DNA of 22,749 nucleotides, from the IMG/VR virus record IMGVR_UViG_3300020473_000130, positions 1 through 22,749 of that record. The stretch is one strand, 5' to 3'. A program made the position numbers and the translations under genes. The stretch comes from a virus. The notes beneath the pieces were generated by a model. The model was not told where the DNA came from. It saw nothing but the letters and a program-made list of their open reading frames with translations, and did no database searches. Shown in pieces: positions 15,688 to 22,312 of this stretch. How positions within the stretch are numbered: position 1 is the first letter of the stretch; each line of letters begins with the position of its first letter.

Positions 15688-18312
15688 TTATAAACTTATC
15701 CCCAAGGTTTTAATTTTTCTCTGCGAATTCTTAGCAGATGCACTGAATGCAGGTATTTTCTTACCACTATTATCAGCAGGAGGTGTTGATCCACCTGGAA
15801 CTCCTCCAGGAATTGCAACTACTCTAACCTTTCCCCCAACTGGAGTTCCAGGTGGAGCAACATTGGAACCCATATTCTGCACACCAGACATCTTCAATGC
15901 ACTTTGAAGAACTGAACCACCAACATCACGAGATCTCTTAATAAGTTTACCAAGTCCTCTAATCAAACCACCACCACGATATCCTTGAACTAAACCACCA
16001 CCATTAAACGCTGGAACTAAACCACCACCAGCAAATCCTTGAACAAGACCACCACCATTATATCCCATACTATAACCCTTACTTGGATCAGTAATACCTC
16101 TTAATTGTAAATCTGCTTGGTGTGCTGCATCCCATTTAGCAAATGTTGCTTTTTGTGCATCACTATTCATAAGAATAGGTAAATACTGATCTAATGGCAT
16201 ATTTACTTTCTTATTTACGACATCCTGTATATTAATATTTTCATATCCAGGAACCTTATTAATCTCCCCAAGAAGTTGTCCCTGATGTTCCATTAAATCA
16301 GGAACACCAATAGAAGCTGTCATTTCACTAAACTTTTCATAAGATTTATCATCTACTATCTCACCATTTTTTGTCACAATTTTTTCTTCAAATTTCTCTT
16401 GGGAAACAACTAATGTAGGGGGATTTACTTGTCCTATCTGATATCCTTCTGTTCCATAATGAGATTTATCAAATGATTCTGCCTTACCGCCTCCACTATA
16501 ACGAGGCATCAAACCACTACCAACTTTACCACCCTTACCACCTTTCTTATCTTTCTTTTGAAGTGTTGGAATATTTGTACCACCAGCAGCAGCATTCATA
16601 CCTTCTAAAGTTTGTACACCATACTCTTGTACAGCACCCTTAGACATAACAAACTCACCAGGAGTTAGCATTGCAGGAACTGTATCCTTGTCTCCCGTTC
16701 CAGGAACTTCACCACCTTTATTCATACCCAATCTTCCTGTTTCTTTTTTAGTATCTTCTGCTGCTTGCTCAGTTTTTTTAAGATCTGGAGGTTGTTCTGA
16801 ATTCTGTTGTTTATCATCCAGTTGTGCTTTCAATTCACCATCCATTCCCTCTTCTAATTTCTCACTATCTTTAAGTGAATCAACCTCACCTTTCGCTAAT
16901 TCCTTATCAACTTTATCCCCAAACCCAAAGATCGATTTAACTGCATCAACTATTTTAGGTATACCCCATGATAATAATGCAATCGCTCCTGCTACAAATA
17001 TCATTCCTGGTCCAACAAAAGCCATAATACCAGCAACCAAAAGAGGCCACCAATCCTTAATAAACTTAAAGAGAGAAGAAACCTTGTCCTTATTTGTAGG
17101 ATCAGAGAACCATTCCCACAATTTAACTACAGTACTTCCAAATAAAATCGCAGTTAAAAAATTAACTATCTTATCCCATATACCCATCACTGGTTTGAGA
17201 GCCATCTGCCCTACTTTCTTTACACCACCCGCCATCTTCTCCAAACCACTCTCTCTTTTATTCCTCTTCTTATTCTCTTGACTCTTTCTTACAAATTCTG
17301 TTTGATCTTTACTAACTTCTGCTTGACCTATTAAAGTCTCTTTAATACCATCAACTGAAGATGAAATTGATTTGAGTATAGGTAACAATCCCTCCTGTGA
17401 TTTTTCACCATCTACTTCTGCAGCAACAGGAGTCTCTGCATCACCTGGTTTAAGATCATCAGGTTTTGCTAGTGGTTCGCCTTTAAATCTTCTTATTCTT
17501 TCTTCCTTACTTAGATATTCTCCCTTTTCATCTTGACCCATCACTCTTGATGCATACCCTTCATCAAATGGAGTTCCTTTTTTAAATGCACTACCAGGTA
17601 TATTTTTCTTTTTAATCTTTATCCTTGGTCTCTTTTTCTTTGACTTTGGTTTTGTCTTTGTAGAAACAGATTTATCTACTACATCAAATTTTGATTCTTC
17701 TCCAACAAACTCTTTCTCTTCATCCGTCATTGAGACCGAAGAGTTATATTCTTCTACTTCTTCAGGTGTTGCATGAGCAGCATCAAATTTTTCTTCTCCA
17801 CGTATATCATCTAAGACATCATCTAAACCTTCAGGTATCTCTCCATCCAATTCATCTTCTATTACTTCTTCTACTTCTTCTATTACTTCTTCTACCTCTT
17901 CTATTACTTCCTGTGCTGCTTGCTCTGCTTTCTCTGCTTCCTTTTTTGCTTGTTCTACTTCCTTTGCTGCTTCCTTTGCTGCTTGTTCTGCTGCTTGTGC
18001 TGCTTCTTGTTCTGCTTTCTTTGCTGCTTGTTCTGCTTCCTTCTGTCTTCTCAATGCCTCCCTTTCTGTCCATATTTCTACTCCTGTTTCTATATTAGAA
18101 ACTCTATTCTCAAGTCCAAGAACTCGTGCCAAAGTTTTCCTTTGCATTCCAAAGGACTTACTTATTGTCTTGTGTATTCCAGCAAATTCAATAGGAATAT
18201 TTTTTTCAAGGCTCTCAACTTTACCAGCAAGCTTCATATGAGGTTCGTGTTTCTCCCTCATAGACTGTATAAAGCCTCCTCCTGCATATGAATTTGGTCT
18301 TCCTTTAGGCAT
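15688..18312 (-). CDS. Tape-measure-like tail protein with coiled coil (874 aa)
   Basis: Residues about 84-155 form a highly charged coiled coil rich in Ala, Glu, Gln and Lys, with an acidic VIEEVEEVIEEVEEVIED repeat. A lysine-rich patch follows (KPKSKKKRPRIKIKKK). Two hydrophobic regions lie at about 380-402 (KIVNFLTAILFGSTVVKLW) and 419-449 (WWPLLVAGIMAFVGPGMIF, then AGAIALLSWGI). Near residue 537 is GDKDTVPAMLTPGEFVMSKG, a motif I know from tape measure and related phage tail proteins. The C-terminus carries four GGGL repeats (about 746-784). The ATG overlaps the end of the 60-residue gene by eight bases. Position directly after the gp26-family gene and its small partner matches tape measure placement after assembly chaperones in many tailed phages. 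It is longer than T4 gp29 (590) and shows no clear identity to it. Confidence 0.7.
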   Translation of the reverse strand: MPKGRPNSYAGGGFIQSMREKHEPHMKLAGKVESLEKNIPIEFAGIHKTISKSFGMQRKTLARVLGLENRVSNIETGVEIWTEREALRRQKEAEQAAKKAEQEAAQAAEQAAKEAAKEVEQAKKEAEKAEQAAQEVIEEVEEVIEEVEEVIEDELDGEIPEGLDDVLDDIRGEEKFDAAHATPEEVEEYNSSVSMTDEEKEFVGEESKFDVVDKSVSTKTKPKSKKKRPRIKIKKKNIPGSAFKKGTPFDEGYASRVMGQDEKGEYLSKEERIRRFKGEPLAKPDDLKPGDAETPVAAEVDGEKSQEGLLPILKSISSSVDGIKETLIGQAEVSKDQTEFVRKSQENKKRNKRESGLEKMAGGVKKVGQMALKPVMGIWDKIVNFLTAILFGSTVVKLWEWFSDPTNKDKVSSLFKFIKDWWPLLVAGIMAFVGPGMIFVAGAIALLSWGIPKIVDAVKSIFGFGDKVDKELAKGEVDSLKDSEKLEEGMDGELKAQLDDKQQNSEQPPDLKKTEQAAEDTKKETGRLGMNKGGEVPGTGDKDTVPAMLTPGEFVMSKGAVQEYGVQTLEGMNAAAGGTNIPTLQKKDKKGGKGGKVGSGLMPRYSGGGKAESFDKSHYGTEGYQIGQVNPPTLVVSQEKFEEKIVTKNGEIVDDKSYEKFSEMTASIGVPDLMEHQGQLLGEINKVPGYENINIQDVVNKKVNMPLDQYLPILMNSDAQKATFAKWDAAHQADLQLRGITDPSKGYSMGYNGGGLVQGFAGGGLVPAFNGGGLVQGYRGGGLIRGLGKLIKRSRDVGGSVLQSALKMSGVQNMGSNVAPPGTPVGGKVRVVAIPGGVPGGSTPPADNSGKKIPAFSASAKNSQRKIKTLGISL
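15957..16070 (-). repeat. Four GGGL(V/I) repeats at the tape-measure C-terminus
   Basis: The minus strand encodes GYNGGGLVQGF, AGGGLVPAFN, GGGLVQGY and RGGGLIRG in tandem, each about 9-10 residues. On the plus strand it appears as repeated aaaccaccacca units. Confidence 0.75.
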
Positions 18313-18487
18313 TAGATTTCTGCTGGTTCCTCTTTAGTTCTTCATCCTCAAGGTGTTGTTTTAATAAACCAACATAGATGTCTCGTTCCCAAGGCATCCA
18401 GTTTTCAATCTCTGTCAGGCTATATTTATGGTACTGCATCAAGGCAAAATTAAGTCTGAAATAATTTTCCAGACTCATGTATACCAT
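18305..18487 (-). CDS. Short tail-assembly-chaperone-like protein, possible frameshift extension of gp26
   Basis: The 60-residue product contains SLENYFRLNFALMQYHKYSL and IENWMPWERDIYVGLLKQHL, an all-helical pattern with a W-x-P-W-E-R-D-I-Y core. This is like the small proteins encoded between the chaperone gene and the tape measure in many tailed phages. T4-like genomes sometimes label this slot gp51, but I see no clear identity to T4 gp51. The first ATG (18487-18485) lies two bases after the gp26-family stop and has no good Shine-Dalgarno. A second ATG at codon 4 (18478-18476) has a weak GGGTAGG upstream. Its frame is exactly -1 to gp26 and is open back to 18514, past a slippery heptamer. 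It may therefore be made as a fusion, a separate protein, or both. Its end overlaps the tape measure start by eight bases. Confidence 0.65.
   Translation of the reverse strand: MVYMSLENYFRLNFALMQYHKYSLTEIENWMPWERDIYVGLLKQHLEDEELKRNQQKSNA
18453..18475 (-). other. Nine-pair hairpin at the start of the 60-residue ORF
   Basis: On the minus strand AGTCTGGAA, loop AATTA, then TTTCAGACT gives nine pairs including one G-T wobble. It begins immediately after the second ATG and 20 bases beyond the slippery heptamer. It could modulate initiation at that ATG or ribosome pausing. The distance exceeds the usual 5-9 bases for a frameshift stimulator. Confidence 0.45.
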
Positions 18488-18489
18488 GC

Positions 18490-19209
18490 CTACCCGAAAA
18501 AAGATGCTAATCCCTCAAGCACAACATCACTTTCAACTTTTGTTTCTGGATTTGTAACCTTAATAGTATGAGATAACTTAGGCATTGTTGTAAAGAACTT
18601 TTCAATCTCTTTGAATTGAGCAGAGTTCATCGACTCAAGGAAATCATTCATCTCTTTCTTAGTACAATCCTCAGAAGCCCACACCTCATCTTCTGTATAG
18701 ATTTTATCAATACATGATGCGATTAATTTAAAGGACTGATCTACCTGAGTAGTATCATTGAAATCAAAATTATTTTTAATAAACTCATCAAGAGATGGAT
18801 ACTTCATCTCCATCATAATCTTTTCATCAAGTTTAATCTTATTATTATGTTCCTCACTCTTCTGAATTTGAATATCATCAAGATTTATAGTTACAGGAAC
18901 ACTTGTCTTACCATCATCTGGACAAACAATATTAACTTCAAGATCTTCCCCAACAGATTTGCCTCTGATGTTTAAAAATAAAAATTCAATATCAAATGTA
19001 GGAAGTGTCTCAACCTTAACACCCTTCGTAAGAATACAATTCTTTAGAACAGCTTTAATAGCAGTAGTAATTTGTTTTGTATCTTCACTCTCTAAAGCAA
19101 TAACAAGTAACTTTTCTTCCTTAACTAAAAAGGGTCTGTACTCTACAGTCTTTCCTGTTGATGGCAACTCAAGTTCATAAGTTGGTGTGGCAATCTTTGG
19201 TAATGGCAT
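18490..19209 (-). CDS. gp26: gp26-family baseplate hub / tail assembly protein (T4_baseplate type)
   Basis: The 239-residue protein starts MPLPKIATPTYELELPSTGK and continues VEYRPFLVKEEKLLVIALES. It has a central block VCPDDGKTSVPVTINLDDIQ and a helical C-terminal half ending in FTTMPKLSHTIKV. This is the layout of T4 gp26-type hub proteins (T4_baseplate family; T4 gp26 is 208 aa) common in marine T4-like phages. In T4, gp26 is needed for hub assembly, and a chaperone-like role next to the tape measure is plausible. It lacks membrane segments and catalytic motifs. A TATAAATA late box stands 22 bases before the start. The last codons read GCA TCT TTT TTC GGG TAG and contain a -1 slippery heptamer. 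A frameshift there would replace the final glycine by Arg-Val-Gly plus the 60 downstream residues, giving about 301 aa. Confidence 0.75.
   Translation of the reverse strand: MPLPKIATPTYELELPSTGKTVEYRPFLVKEEKLLVIALESEDTKQITTAIKAVLKNCILTKGVKVETLPTFDIEFLFLNIRGKSVGEDLEVNIVCPDDGKTSVPVTINLDDIQIQKSEEHNNKIKLDEKIMMEMKYPSLDEFIKNNFDFNDTTQVDQSFKLIASCIDKIYTEDEVWASEDCTKKEMNDFLESMNSAQFKEIEKFFTTMPKLSHTIKVTNPETKVESDVVLEGLASFFG
18496..18502 (-). promoter_or_regulatory. Candidate -1 programmed frameshift site T TTT TTC
   Basis: The heptamer fits X XXY YYZ in the gp26 frame (last T of TCT, then TTT, TTC). A Shine-Dalgarno-like GAGGGA occupies 18511-18516, with eight bases between it and the heptamer, the arrangement that stimulates -1 shifting at E. 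coli dnaX. The zero frame ends at TAG 18490-18492. The -1 frame has a stop at 18515-18517 upstream, so the usable window is only about 25 bases and the heptamer lies inside it. Confidence 0.55.
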
Positions 19210-19230
19210 AATGTTTTATAACAAGTCGTA

Positions 19231-19238
19231 TATTTATA
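19231..19238 (-). promoter_or_regulatory. T4-type late promoter box TATAAATA
   Basis: This is an exact match to the T4 late promoter octamer on the minus strand, in the 41-base gap between the gp54-like stop and the gp26-family start. A start site about six bases downstream would leave a leader of roughly 15 bases. It would give the hub and tape-measure genes a promoter independent of gp54. Confidence 0.6.
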
Positions 19239-19250
19239 TAGTAGGTTTAT

Positions 19251-20033
19251 TTAGATAAGATTTGCAGCAATACTTCTAGCAACACCACCAATCAATTTAT
19301 TATCCAGATCAAGAGCTCTAAGTCCAGCATTAACTGCTTGGAATGCTTGGCCATTTAGATCTGCCTGTGTTCTTGGATCAAACATATCAAATAGACCACC
19401 TCTAGTATCTTCAATATAATATCTACTGTAAGTCATCGAGACTGTACACTTTAATAGATCAGATGCATCATAAGAAACTGGCATAGAGTTAATTGCTAAA
19501 GGAAATGTATTAACAAAACCATAAGCAAGGGGTTTTACTTTTCTTCTTGCGTTTATATTCTTTTCAAACTTTGTAACCTCTAAGGTTCCCTTATAATCAT
19601 TTGGGAATGATGCTCTATAAAAGAAGTTTTGTTTCTTTGTATTTCCAGTAAAATTATCATTAGCATTCTCATTCATTATAAATCTCATCCATGATTCAAA
19701 GAATCTAATTGGTAGATATTGATCAGCATCACAATAGAAAGTTAAATCAATACGATCATCATACATTCTACGATATGCATGTCTCTCTGTTACTCCAGTA
19801 AAATCACCTGTCAATTCAGTGGTTGCTAACTGAGATCCAGGTAAAGATGCTTCTGCACATAATAAATTTAATTGATCCTGTCTATAGTTTGTACTGTTCT
19901 GCCTTAGAAAAGAACCAAATTCTCCTCCTTGTGGTATCCCAATAGCAACTTGGAATTGTGATGTCTGAGCAGGATTCAATAAGTGTGCTTTGACTTCTGA
20001 TATAGTTCGTGCTCTTGGATGTATGGAAGCCAT
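19251..20033 (-). CDS. gp54: Tail-tube-fold protein, probable gp54 baseplate tail-tube initiator
   Basis: The 260-residue product has a beta-rich core typical of the gp19/gp54 tube fold: SQFQVAIGIPQGG, CAEASLPGSQLATTE, DRIDLTFYCDADQYLPIRFF, WMRFIMNEN, GTLEVTKFEKN, GFVNTFPLAINSMPVSYDAS and LLKCTVSMTYSRYYIED. After the fold comes a 45-residue helical tail (QAFQAVNAGLRALDLDNKL). A C-terminal extension beyond the tube fold is a feature of T4 gp54 (320 aa) rather than gp19 (163 aa). gp54 sits on the baseplate hub and nucleates tube polymerisation together with gp48. It is the first leftward gene, divergent from gp4 and gp48, and 41 bases before the gp26-family gene. A gp19-type tube subunit is the main alternative, but length and neighbours favour gp54. 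Confidence 0.65.
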   Translation of the reverse strand: MASIHPRARTISEVKAHLLNPAQTSQFQVAIGIPQGGEFGSFLRQNSTNYRQDQLNLLCAEASLPGSQLATTELTGDFTGVTERHAYRRMYDDRIDLTFYCDADQYLPIRFFESWMRFIMNENANDNFTGNTKKQNFFYRASFPNDYKGTLEVTKFEKNINARRKVKPLAYGFVNTFPLAINSMPVSYDASDLLKCTVSMTYSRYYIEDTRGGLFDMFDPRTQADLNGQAFQAVNAGLRALDLDNKLIGGVARSIAANLI

Positions 20034-20034
20034 T

Positions 20035-20042
20035 TATAAATA
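20035..20042 (+). promoter_or_regulatory. T4-type late promoter box TATAAATA before gp4
   Basis: This is an exact match to the T4 late octamer on the plus strand inside the 42-base divergent gap. It is 33 bases before the gp4 ATG, giving a leader of about 26 bases. A GAG six bases before the ATG is the only Shine-Dalgarno-like element. The octamer begins two bases from the start codon of the divergent gp54-like gene. Confidence 0.65.
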
Positions 20043-20075
20043 CTATTTGACCTTATATATTATGTATATGAGATA

Positions 20076-20519
20076 ATGGGAGAAAGTATTAAAAGTAGGT
20101 ATAAACCTTCTAATCCTAAGAAATATCAAGGCAATCCCAATAATATTATCTGTCGTAGTAGTTGGGAAAGGAAGTTCTGTCAGTGGTGTGATAGAAATGA
20201 TAGTATAATTTCATGGGCTTCAGAAGAATTTTGTATACCATATGTTTCTCCAAAAGATAATAGAGTTCATAGATATTATCCAGACTATCTAATCAAAGTA
20301 AAAGAAAAAGATAATAAAATTAAAAGTTATGTTGTTGAAGTTAAACCAAAAAAACAAACCCTTCCACCTAAACCAAGAAAGAGAGTGACCAAATCATATA
20401 TCTACGAGTGTCAAACCTTTGCAGTAAACCAAGCAAAGTGGAAAGCAGCAGATGAATTCTGTAAAGATAATCAAATTGAATTTAAAATTATAACTGAAAG
20501 AGAATTAGGTATTAAGTAA
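20076..20519 (+). CDS. gp4: Head completion protein gp4, PD-(D/E)XK nuclease fold
   Basis: The 147-residue protein matches T4 gp4 in length and motifs: SRYKPSNPKKYQGNPNNIIC, RSSWERKF, IISWASEEFCIPYVSPKDNR and HRYYPDYLIKV. Putative catalytic residues of the PD-(D/E)XK/TnsA-like nuclease fold are visible: Glu31 in SSWERK, Asp70 in YYPDYL, and Glu88 with Lys90 in VVEVKPKK. The C-terminal part (KWKAADEFCKDNQIEFKIIT) resembles TnsA-like sequences. In T4, gp4 acts after packaging to complete the head before tail joining. It is the first gene of the rightward unit behind a TATAAATA box. Its stop TAA shares its final A with the next ATG (TAATG). All key residues appear present. Confidence 0.88.
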   Translation: MGESIKSRYKPSNPKKYQGNPNNIICRSSWERKFCQWCDRNDSIISWASEEFCIPYVSPKDNRVHRYYPDYLIKVKEKDNKIKSYVVEVKPKKQTLPPKPRKRVTKSYIYECQTFAVNQAKWKAADEFCKDNQIEFKIITERELGIK

Positions 20520-20914
20520 TGACAGATAGTTTTGGATTTAGTGATGGAGATCCAGCACATCCATCCAACCGTATAGAATTAATTAAAGATGAACTGGCAG
20601 AAACAAATGATCCAGAAGATCTGATGTTGCTGATTATGGATGCACTTAAAGATACTGTGTCACCCATACCTGAAATAGGAAAATTCTATACCTTTGTATA
20701 TAATCCTAAGACACCTGACATACAATATGATCAACATCCTTTAGTTGCTTGTACTGCATTAGAACAATGGGGATTCAAAGGAATCAACTTTCACTGGCAA
20801 CAATCAAGGAATTATACATGGAATGAACTTGCAGGTCAGTTATATATTGTTGAATGGAATGAACTTGACGACCTTATGGCAGTTCCTTATGCCAAATACA
20901 TGCTAAATAGATAA
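20519..20914 (+). CDS. Conserved phage protein of unknown function (131 aa) between gp4 and gp48
   Basis: The start overlaps the gp4 stop by one base (TAATG), so translation is probably coupled. The N-terminal 40 residues are acidic and helical (RIELIKDELAETNDPEDLML). The rest contains IGKFYTFVYNPKTPDIQYD, HPLVACTALEQWGFKGINFH and YTWNELAGQLYIVEWNEL. I associate the pattern F-Y-x-F-x-Y-x-P-K-T ... YD-x-HPLV ... WGF-x-G-x-NFHW with a recurring small phage family of unknown role. It has no signal, membrane segment or recognisable catalytic triad. In T4 gp53 follows gp4, but here gp53 lies two genes on and is recognisable separately. A virion or packaging-completion role is a guess from context. 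Confidence 0.7.
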   Translation: MTDSFGFSDGDPAHPSNRIELIKDELAETNDPEDLMLLIMDALKDTVSPIPEIGKFYTFVYNPKTPDIQYDQHPLVACTALEQWGFKGINFHWQQSRNYTWNELAGQLYIVEWNELDDLMAVPYAKYMLNR

Positions 20915-20928
20915 AAATATACTTATAG

Positions 20929-22311
20929 ATGACAAAGACGATAACAAGTCAAGTAAGTCCAATAAGAGTAGGAGACTCGTCTGGAGAAAGACGAACAATT
21001 TATACTGCCTTACAAGTAACAGAGACAGAAAATTCTGAAGGAGTACCAATATATACATCAAAAATAATAAGATACCTTAACCAAAGATTAGAAAGCCCTC
21101 TTTCTATTGCTGAAGGAACAACAGAAAATCCAGGAGTCTTTACACCTACACAATTTGCAACTGTTGAAGAGAAAAAACTTTTACAAGGTGGTGGAATTCT
21201 TCTAAAAACTCTTAAGCAACAAGTAAATACTATAAAAAAACGATTTGGTAGAAGTCCAATATCTGCACAACAAAAAGAAGAACTTGCCAAGATAGCAAGT
21301 GGAGCTGCAAGTCAACTAATTGCTGCTGCAGGAGATCCTCAAGGTGGAAGAAAAAATCCTTTATCATTTAGTACCAATAGTTTAAGTACTCTTGCTGGTA
21401 GAGGATCTGAAGCACCTTCTATTCCTGTAGGGGGAAATAGTAGTGGAAGTGGTGGTGGATCTGGTGGTGGTGCAAGAACTTCATACCCAACACTAAGATA
21501 TCCAGAAACATTGAATGTCAATCAGGATAAGTTAAGAATATCAATATTAAAATTTGAAGGAAGAAAATTTGCAGGAGGAAAATTAGCATTTGCAGATCGA
21601 AGTGCATGGAAACCAAGATCCATAGGTTCAGTTACTTTACCTGTTCCTACTGCAGTAAGTGATTCAAACTCTGCCAGTTGGGGTGAAGATAAAATGAATG
21701 CTGGTCAAATGATGGCATCAGAAATAGCAATGCAGGCTATTACTGGTGGTGTGGGAACAGGTATAGACGCAGCTGAAAAAGCACTTGATGCTGGAACAAT
21801 GCAAGGTAAGGATGAAGTTAAAGATGCATTAAAACAATACTTTGTAGGACAAGCAACAGGAGTTAAAGGTATTCTTGCAAGGACAGAAGGAAAGATTATC
21901 AACCCTAACATGGAACTAATCTTTAATAGTCCTCAACTAAGAGACTTCTCCTTTACATGGAAGATGAGTCCAAGAAGTGAAGCAGAGAGTATAGTAATCA
22001 AAAAAATAATTAGGATGTTTAAACAATCAATGGCACCTAAGAAAACAGAGGCAGAGTTATTCTTAAGAGCACCTAATACATATAAACTACAATTTATACA
22101 TGCAGCAACAAGAAAGGAGCATGATTTCTTACCATTGATTAAAGAATGTGCAATGACTGGTTTCAATGTGAACTATACACCTGATGGAAACTATGCAACA
22201 TACAGAAACAGTGCAATGGTTGCCGTTGAATTATCATTTACATTCAAAGAACTCGAACCAATCTTCAATAATGATTATGAAAATGACGGAGACTCATCTA
22301 TAGGTTACTAA
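20929..22311 (+). CDS. gp48: gp48 tail-tube cap / baseplate protein
   Basis: The 460-residue product is longer than T4 gp48 (364). The C-terminal domain is the telling part: NPNMELIFNSPQLRDFSFTW, MSPRSEAESIVIKKIIRMFK, KLQFIHA, FLPLIKECAMTGFNVNYTPD and AVELSFTFKELEPI. This is the tube-like domain shared by gp48 and gp54-type proteins. A Gly/Ser-rich linker (GGNSSGSGGGSGGG, about residues 167-182) separates it from an extended N-terminal region containing a helix-rich stretch (LLKTLKQQVNTIKKRFGRSP). gp48 binds the gp54 ring and primes polymerisation of the tail tube. It starts 14 bases after the preceding stop and ends one base before gp53. The extra N-terminal length and flexible linker are the main differences from T4. 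Confidence 0.8.
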   Translation: MTKTITSQVSPIRVGDSSGERRTIYTALQVTETENSEGVPIYTSKIIRYLNQRLESPLSIAEGTTENPGVFTPTQFATVEEKKLLQGGGILLKTLKQQVNTIKKRFGRSPISAQQKEELAKIASGAASQLIAAAGDPQGGRKNPLSFSTNSLSTLAGRGSEAPSIPVGGNSSGSGGGSGGGARTSYPTLRYPETLNVNQDKLRISILKFEGRKFAGGKLAFADRSAWKPRSIGSVTLPVPTAVSDSNSASWGEDKMNAGQMMASEIAMQAITGGVGTGIDAAEKALDAGTMQGKDEVKDALKQYFVGQATGVKGILARTEGKIINPNMELIFNSPQLRDFSFTWKMSPRSEAESIVIKKIIRMFKQSMAPKKTEAELFLRAPNTYKLQFIHAATRKEHDFLPLIKECAMTGFNVNYTPDGNYATYRNSAMVAVELSFTFKELEPIFNNDYENDGDSSIGY

Positions 22312-22312
22312 T

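Noticed and set aside
16688-17281. 197-residue plus-strand ORF
   Set aside because: It is antisense to the 874-residue gene, with Ser/Pro/Leu-rich composition typical of a shadow frame and no recognisable protein.
17691-18098. Leucine-rich 135-residue plus-strand ORF and a second overlapping Cys/Leu-rich ORF
   Set aside because: They lie antisense to the Ala/Glu/Lys coiled coil of the tape-measure-like protein. The GAA/GCA-type codons read backwards give Leu/Cys/Phe-rich shadows, with no domain or start signal.
18423-18430. CATAAATA on the minus strand inside the 60-residue gene
   Set aside because: It is a possible internal late promoter for the tape measure, but it encodes His-Lys-Tyr in a coding region and differs from TATAAATA. 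There is no other support.
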